Shown in pieces: positions 58,525 to 64,000 of a DNA stretch of 64,000 nt. Location: assembly GCA_033819885.1 (NCBI GenBank), contig JAQYUZ010000043.1, positions 88,343 to 152,342 on the forward strand, written 5' to 3'. The notes beneath the pieces are model-generated. The model searched no databases, was not told the DNA's origin, and saw nothing but the letters and a program-made list of their open reading frames with translations. The first letter of the stretch is position 1. Every line of letters starts with the position of its first letter. The translations under genes were made by a program, and so were the position numbers. The stretch is from Microbotryomycetes sp. JL201. Lineage: Eukaryota; Basidiomycota; Microbotryomycetes.

Positions 58525-61500
58525 TCATTGCGGCCTTTGTTCGACCGTATTCAGTGCGGCCTGCAGTTGGGCCAGGCGAGTTTCGAGATCTTTGACAGTG
58601 TCTCGCATTGCCTGCAGCTGCGAGTGTTCCTCAAGGGCCGCTTTGCTGCTGTCAGTGGATGGGCTGCCTGGAGCGGCGACCGATTGCTGCGAAAAGTAGA
58701 CGCGCAAGACCTCGCGTACGGCTAGAGCGACGTCGTCTGGCGTGCGGTCAGCGTGCAGCGCATGCTGAGGTGCGTGCTTATGGGAGAGACCTCGCGATAC
58801 GGAACTGTCCGGCCGGCTCGCAAGCGTCCATAAATTCGAAATGACGAGGATGACGACGACAAAGATCAGGCCAGCATTGATAGGCGAACTTGTGCCCGTC
58901 AGATCGATCCAAGTCGAGCCGATAGACCGCAAGACTTGCACGAGGGGATAACCTTCGTTAGTGCCCGCTCGAGATGGGTCATGCAGCGCAGTGTCGTCTG
59001 TCTGCACAGCATCATGTGGCTCGGCGTCGTCTGTCGCCAGGTCTGCTGTATCAACATCCTGGTCCATGAACTCGCTGCGATGCTGCTGGATATAGTTGCG
59101 CATGGCTAGCTCCAGATCGGTGTGGTATGTCTTTTGACCATCGATACAGCTCTTTTCGACAATGCCTACAGGGTTAGCGTTGTTAGCTACAAGGCTAGCA
59201 CCCCAGATTGAGCTGTCGTGCCTTTGATAAAACTGCTTTTTGACCATTCGACTCCTGTCGTGACTCGCACTCGGCACGAGTTATTCTTCGCCCAGGTCAT
59301 GGATGTTCGAGTCTTGACCGCGAAGGCTGTGCCGCTCGGAACGTCGGGTGTACGCGTGGTCGTGATTACGCAGACAAAATCATCAAAGTCGACGTGCGCG
59401 TTCTCATCTGTGAGCACACACTTGGTTTGCTTCGGACCGATGGGCGCCGTCAGAGGTTTAATGTAGCTGACTGAGCGAGCAAGTAAATTTGATCCGGAAG
59501 CTTGCGGGGCCCAGTCTCCGATCTCAATCTCTGCATGTGCGTTTCCAAAACATGAGTAGACTGCGTGACATCAAAACGCGCCAACTGACCCAACAGTTTC
59601 TGATTATCTGCCCAAAACTGCCTCATGAATCCGCTTGTGAACATGAGATTGTAGATTTTCTCGGGCGACGAAGGGAAGACGGTGTCCATGCAAACTTCTT
59701 TGAGGTTAATCAACAGCGGACATGTGTCATTTGTTACAGCATGAGGTCGGCTGGTTTCTCGCGTGGCTGAGCGAGGGCTGCCAGCGCCAGGGCGAGGTGC
59801 ATTCGAATCAGCGTTGATGCTAGAGACGTCGGTGGTGCCATCACGTCGGCGTAGTCCACGTAGCCGGCGCAGCGGGCGCTTAGGGGCGACGACAACGCTC
59901 GATTCGTCTTGCGACTCGTCAGAACCACTGTCGTGTCCGTCACTGAGGTCACGACTGATCGTGGTATCGGGTAATGCCGCGGACGGAGGGACGACCGGGT
60001 GTACCATCCGCCAAATGCTGCCGATGAGGTCATAGGTTGTATCACGGGAAAGAAAGGACGCAAAGACATGCTGGGAGGTAAGACGCGTTAATTGAGACAA
60101 GAGGAGCGTATGTGCCGAAGAGCGCACCCGTGCATGCAATGTTGTAACCTGAATCGCATTCGGAATGACGTACGCCGTCATTCGTTTTTCAATGGACACC
60201 ACTTCGGCAAACGGAATGATGAGCTGCGCCACCATTTCCGATCAAAGTGAGTGAACGTATCACCGTCAGCTTCGGCGCCTTACCGTTGTGACCCAGCCAA
60301 AGATATTGGCATTGAATGACAAATGGTGCTCCGAAATGTACAGACGACCTTGAATCAGGATCTCTCGCTGCAGAGCGCAACCGTAATCTGTCCTTAACCA
60401 ATTAGTCTCGTATCGAAGCTGCAATGCGGCTAGCTGACCTTCAATAAGGTAATCATCATCCGGAATACTTCTGAAGATTGCGTGAAAATCTGCATTGCGC
60501 TTCGAGCTTGCCACTGCGTAACCTGTACCGAGCTGGCTGGCCACGTCATCAAGGTCGCTCAGCGGGTCGAGCGACAGCCGACCTTGCGCATCATTCTGAC
60601 CGCCTTGGCTCTCATACTGACTCTCGAAGCTGCCTCGCGGGAGAGAGGTTTGCGTAGTAGATCGTTCCATGCCCGCGGACGAATATGGGGGAAGTGGCGG
60701 CCCCAGAGCAGTGTTCCCAAGAGATGCAGCCAACGCACTGGCTGCAGACGGCGATCTTGGTACCGGCTTGGAGCCGTTCCCATTGACACCCAGAGCTGGG
60801 GGTCGCAAGCCGACGCTTTCTGGTTTCTGCTGGCTATTAATTGACGAGCTGCGGCTGCCTGCCCTGCTAGGCGGCCGACTAGAAGGGCGGCTGTTGGTAG
60901 GGCTGGAGCGCAGCGCCGAGTCTGCCGCAGCCGCTGAGTCGTCAAGGGCGTGTGTAGCTGTGTTGCGCAGAGCTTCCAGGCCGTCACGTGGCGGTGCTAC
61001 AACGGAAGACGTCGAGCGTGATCGAGGAGCGCGCGCCAAATGACTTGCCGAGTTTTGTGCGTCTGCAGGGATCAAGGTTCGCGCGATCATGCTATTGAGC
61101 GAGTCGCTTCGGGTTATGCCGTCGTCGGCAAGACCTTGTAGCTCGGGGGCCTGGACGATGAGGGTTGCGGCCCCGTCATGATTGCCGAGGTGCTCAAAGG
61201 ATAGGCTGCCGTGACCAATCGAATCACCCGCCTTGACAGAGCTCCCTCTTGGCTCGCGATCGCCGTTGACGACAGGACCTCCCGCAAGCGGCCCGAACGA
61301 AGCGGCCCTGGCGCGTGACGGCGAGTTCTGGCGAGCTATTCGAGCAACAGTCCGCTGAGCTCTCGGTGACTGCTGCTGAGAATCGTTCTGTACCACAAGT
61401 GACGCTTGCGCACCATTTGCGGTCGGTGCCGACGGTGAGGCGGTCGGGAGCGCGCCGGCGGCCTCCGCGTCGGTGTCTACAAGAGCAGTGCCATCAGAGC

Positions 61501-61549
61501 TGGGAGTAAACGTGCTTGAGGGTCCACGGCGCTTGATGCGCGATAGCAT
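58525..61549 (-). CDS. GRAM-VASt domain membrane protein (LAM/Aster sterol-transfer family)
   Basis: About 938 residues in five exons on the minus strand: 61549-60284, 60223-60128, 60070-59506, 59470-59222, 59165-58525 (2817 nt). LAM/GRAMD1 proteins move sterols at ER contact sites. About 370 low-complexity Ser/Ala/Pro residues precede a GRAM domain (QGRLYISEHHLSFNANIFGW, PFAEVVSIEKRMTAYVIPNA). A VASt (START-like) domain follows: PSSPEKIYNLMFTSGFMRQF, SYIKPLTAPIGPKQTKCVLT and MTWAKNNSCRVRVTTGVEWS. One C-terminal membrane helix is INAGLIFVVVILVISNLWTL, followed by a short coiled coil. Intron 4 is GC-AG (59166-59221). Intron 3 (59471-59505) seems to be a 35-nt GC-AG intron, needed for frame, and is the weakest part of the model. 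Confidence 0.85.
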
Positions 61550-61828
61550 CGCGGTCGGCTTCCGGGCCGATGCTGATGCAGGACGAGAAGTCGTGCGCTC
61601 TGACCGCTTTCTTTCACGCGACCATCATGTGAGTTGAGACACCGCTCGTTGACGCAGCTCAGCACAAGCATGTTCGTTTGTTACATCACTGTTGACTTTG
61701 CTCGCCGTGTTTTTGCTCATGCGCATTGCGGATGCAGGGACTCGCGCGCGACCGCCGTAAGAGACCATGCAACTCCGACAGCTGGCGCAATTGCTGACGA
61801 TTGGCCATGTTGCTGATGTTGCCGACAG
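61550..61828. promoter_or_regulatory. Divergent region LAM / NTF2-like factor
   Basis: Between the LAM start codon and the first recognisable exon of the NTF2-like gene. It should hold both promoters and a short unrecognised first exon of the latter. Confidence 0.4.
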
Positions 61829-62411
61829 TTATCTTCTGTCGATGAGGCTGTGGTGGCAGCTGCCAAGCAGGGCGAAGTCTTTGTGCAAGTGAGGGCAACC
61901 CGTCGTTTCTGTGCTTTTCTCAGGACTAAATCAGCATTCACGTTCAGGATTACTACAGTGCTCAAGATACGAATGGCGGCGACCGAAGCCAAAGGGTCGC
62001 AGCGCTCTATGGTCCATCAGCGCGGATAACGTGGAATGGTAATCCAATTGCAGTTGCAGACTTGCCAGCATTTGTCTCAAGTATGCCGCAAAGCAAACAT
62101 GACATCCAAGCATTTGATTGCCACCCCTTACCGGGATCAACAGTTCCACCTGCTCTTGCCCTCACTGTCACTGGTCAGGCAAGTGAAAAGCTTTCAAGTG
62201 CAGCAAATCAATCTGGTCTAATACTGGCCATACACAGGTGACACATGGAAGCGAAGCACCACCTCACATTACTGGCAATGTTCACCGTCGAGATTTTGAT
62301 CTCCTTCCTCGTGTGTTTTCCCAGTCCATGATTTTGATCTGCACTTCAACACCAAGGCCGGACGGAACACCTCAATATCTGATATCTGCAGACTCTTTCA
62401 GATTTTGCTAG
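61829..62411 (+). CDS. NTF2-like mRNA export factor (Nxt1/p15 or Mtr2 type), 5' exon missing from model
   Basis: At least 154 residues in three recognisable exons, all phase 0: 61829-61888, 61948-62178, 62238-62411. Partner of the Mex67/NXF mRNA exporter by family. Content: AVVAAAKQGEVFVQDYYSAQ (first NTF2 helix), ALYGPSARITWNGNPIAVAD (the WNGN block), HDIQAFDCHPLP, and a last strand pair FSQSMILICTSTPRPDGTPQ followed by SADSFRF. The final intron is GC-AG (GCAAGT, 62179-62237). The start codon is not identified: the frame closes just upstream of 61829, and several candidate ATGs lie in 61565-61770. The last exon ends where CpG depletion begins. Confidence 0.78.
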
Positions 62412-64000
62412 CCCAATATCCTGTTTTTAAAACCAAATGTTGTTGAAACTATGCTGTATTTGTACAGATTAAGTGCATGCATGCTCACAAGTTTTCCCAA
62501 TGTTAATTAGCTTGCTACAAGCAGACACTGTTGAGACAGATTGCCATGCTGCAGTCTCTTTGACCTGAGCATACCACAAGCATCCAAGGGTGTCTCAAAA
62601 GGAGTAATTCAATATCTGCAGGCTGGAAGACCTTGGCCTGCTCATTGTAAAGTACTGGATAGACTACTGTAAGACTACTTGTCCAGGGGTTCTGTGTGTG
62701 TGGTGATCAGGCTCTCAGTTATGTTCAGACACAGACCACATCTCTGGACAGATTGAGAGGCAGAGACAGAAATTGACTTATGTCTGCAGGAGCAAATATC
62801 AATGGGGACATTGCAGTTTATTGGCTTGCTCAGACCACAAGCTAGACAATGCTTGAAGTCTCAGTCATGTGTTGTGAGAATTTTTTGGGCTGAAGGTTTG
62901 TCAGTTGATGGGGGTGGCTGACACCTGCTGAGCTGAATTTGGCCAAAAACTTTTGAGCTGATTGATGTGCTTGTCACCATCAAGGAGGACCATGGAAGTT
63001 GGAAAGACATGATGATGCAGGCTGTCTTGGCAGAAGGAGTTGTGGAAGAAAGAGGCTCATCCTTAAAGCAATTCCAGGTGCTAATCTGTTTATCCTTAAT
63101 TTTTTGGTGCCTTGCTTAACAGCGCCTTGCACTCTCTCTGTGCCAGATGCTATGCATTGAACAACATAGAGTCTGTTGGAGTGATCAAGAAAAAGATGAA
63201 GCTTTCAAATTTCCCAGTCTGGCAAACAAGACCAGTTCTGACAAGATGAAAACTTGCTTGGAGGTTGGATAATCAGGGAGATTTGGTCCTAGAGCTATCA
63301 ACAAAGGCCAGGCGCTGTAGATGATTAACAATCAAAGGCGCAAGGCATTTCTCCTGCAAACAACAAAGTACAAGTTGGGAACCTCCGCTGCAAGCAAAGG
63401 TAGACAAATTGCAAGCCAAAGTGACTAGGAGATGACAAGGGTTGAGTTGCATAAAACCAAGAGAGCTAGGCAGAGGCAAGTGTCACAGTCAATAGACCAA
63501 ATTTTTTTTTTGGCGGCATTTGAACAGCTTGGCACACGCGTCTGAAGCTGTTGAGTGAAGTTCAATCCCATTGGACCAATGACTGGATGTAATGAACCTG
63601 GCTCCTGAGCTTTAACCAAGTACACTAACTGGCCAAAAAGGCACAAAAGCCAAGCTGGAAGCTGGATTGCTCAGTACTGTATAAGCCAAAGAGCTGGTCA
63701 ACCAAGTAATTCATAGATGCATATTAGGTTGTCTGACACTGGACTGCAATGGCCGCTACTTGTAAGCTCATAATGCACTTGCAAGAAAACAAAAGAAATT
63801 AAAGTGAGTGTAAAAGATTGCAGTAGCAATTGAGACCAAGAGCAACGCCAACTTGAGCCTTGACAATGGAAAGAAAAGGGAAGCAGCGGGCAAAAGATAG
63901 TATAGATGGAGAAGAGAGGACACTTGCAGTGCTACAAGCAGTCACAGAGTCACTTGAGATGCTGCATGCTTGAAGGAGGGAAGATGATTGCAAGAGAGAG
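62412..64000. repeat. CpG-depleted, gene-free segment (probable mutated repeat or heterochromatin)
   Basis: No open frame longer than about 75 codons and no recognisable protein. By direct reading there is no CpG between about 62375 and 63123 and only about ten from there to 64000, and no TCG trinucleotide, whereas typical 60-base lines of the coding region hold several CpG. The sequence is rich in TTG, CAA, TGCA and CAAG. This is the pattern left by CpG-directed C-to-T mutation of repeats. I recognised no terminal repeats or transposase remnant, so the repeat class is unknown. Confidence 0.6.

Noticed and set aside
54006-61549. Kinases, TMEM14 protein and LAM protein as a possible signalling/sterol gene cluster
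   Set aside because: Each is a dispersed housekeeping family in fungi, strands are mixed and unrelated genes (NOP10, PNPO-like) intervene.

Overview
The window is nuclear DNA of a compact, intron-rich fungal genome. Protein-coding genes sit tail-to-tail or head-to-head. Most are cut by many short introns (about 45-160 bp, mostly GT-AG), and the proteins are fungal in type (Sho1, Fad1, Pps1, Qcr8, Spb4, Kap121/Pse1). About 150 introns in about 30 genes, together with a CpG-depleted tail, point to a basidiomycete, and I would guess Pucciniomycotina (Mixia-like or Microbotryomycete-like). That placement is inference from gene architecture only. No rRNA, tRNA, CRISPR or intact transposon was recognised.

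Layout. 1-12 kb: F-box-like gene, COP9 signalosome subunit 1, an alpha/beta hydrolase, importin-beta Kap121/Pse1 and FAD synthetase. 12-24 kb: the Pps1 dual-specificity phosphatase, Qcr8 of respiratory complex III, coatomer beta and a ketopantoate-reductase-like enzyme. 24-35 kb: indoleamine 2,3-dioxygenase, a small coiled-coil protein, polyadenylation factor Fip1, mitochondrial protease Atp23, histidine enzyme His6, an RBBP4/Msi1-type WD protein and a RAMP4/Ysy6 membrane peptide. 35-50 kb: condensin SMC4, an ankyrin protein, guanine deaminase, DEAD-box helicase Spb4 and osmosensor Sho1. 50-62 kb: an Arg/Ser/Gln-rich unknown, an AGC kinase, a TMEM14 protein, a CaMKK-type kinase, a PNPO-like flavoprotein, Nop10, a GRAM/VASt sterol-transfer protein and an NTF2-like mRNA-export factor. 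From about 62.4 kb to the end the DNA changes character: CpG is almost absent and no gene is visible.

The genes are largely housekeeping and do not form one pathway or cluster. I found no convincing new multi-gene system. The unusual signal is in gene structure: at least eight GC-AG introns (usually starting GCAAG), microexons of 7, 11 and 13 nt, a first exon whose coding part is only the ATG, possible 22- and 35-nt introns, and a perfect TCACGTGA palindrome in three divergent promoters. Gene models were assembled by hand from splice signals, reading phase and family similarity. For nearly all of them the summed exons come to a whole number of codons, an internal check on the boundaries.
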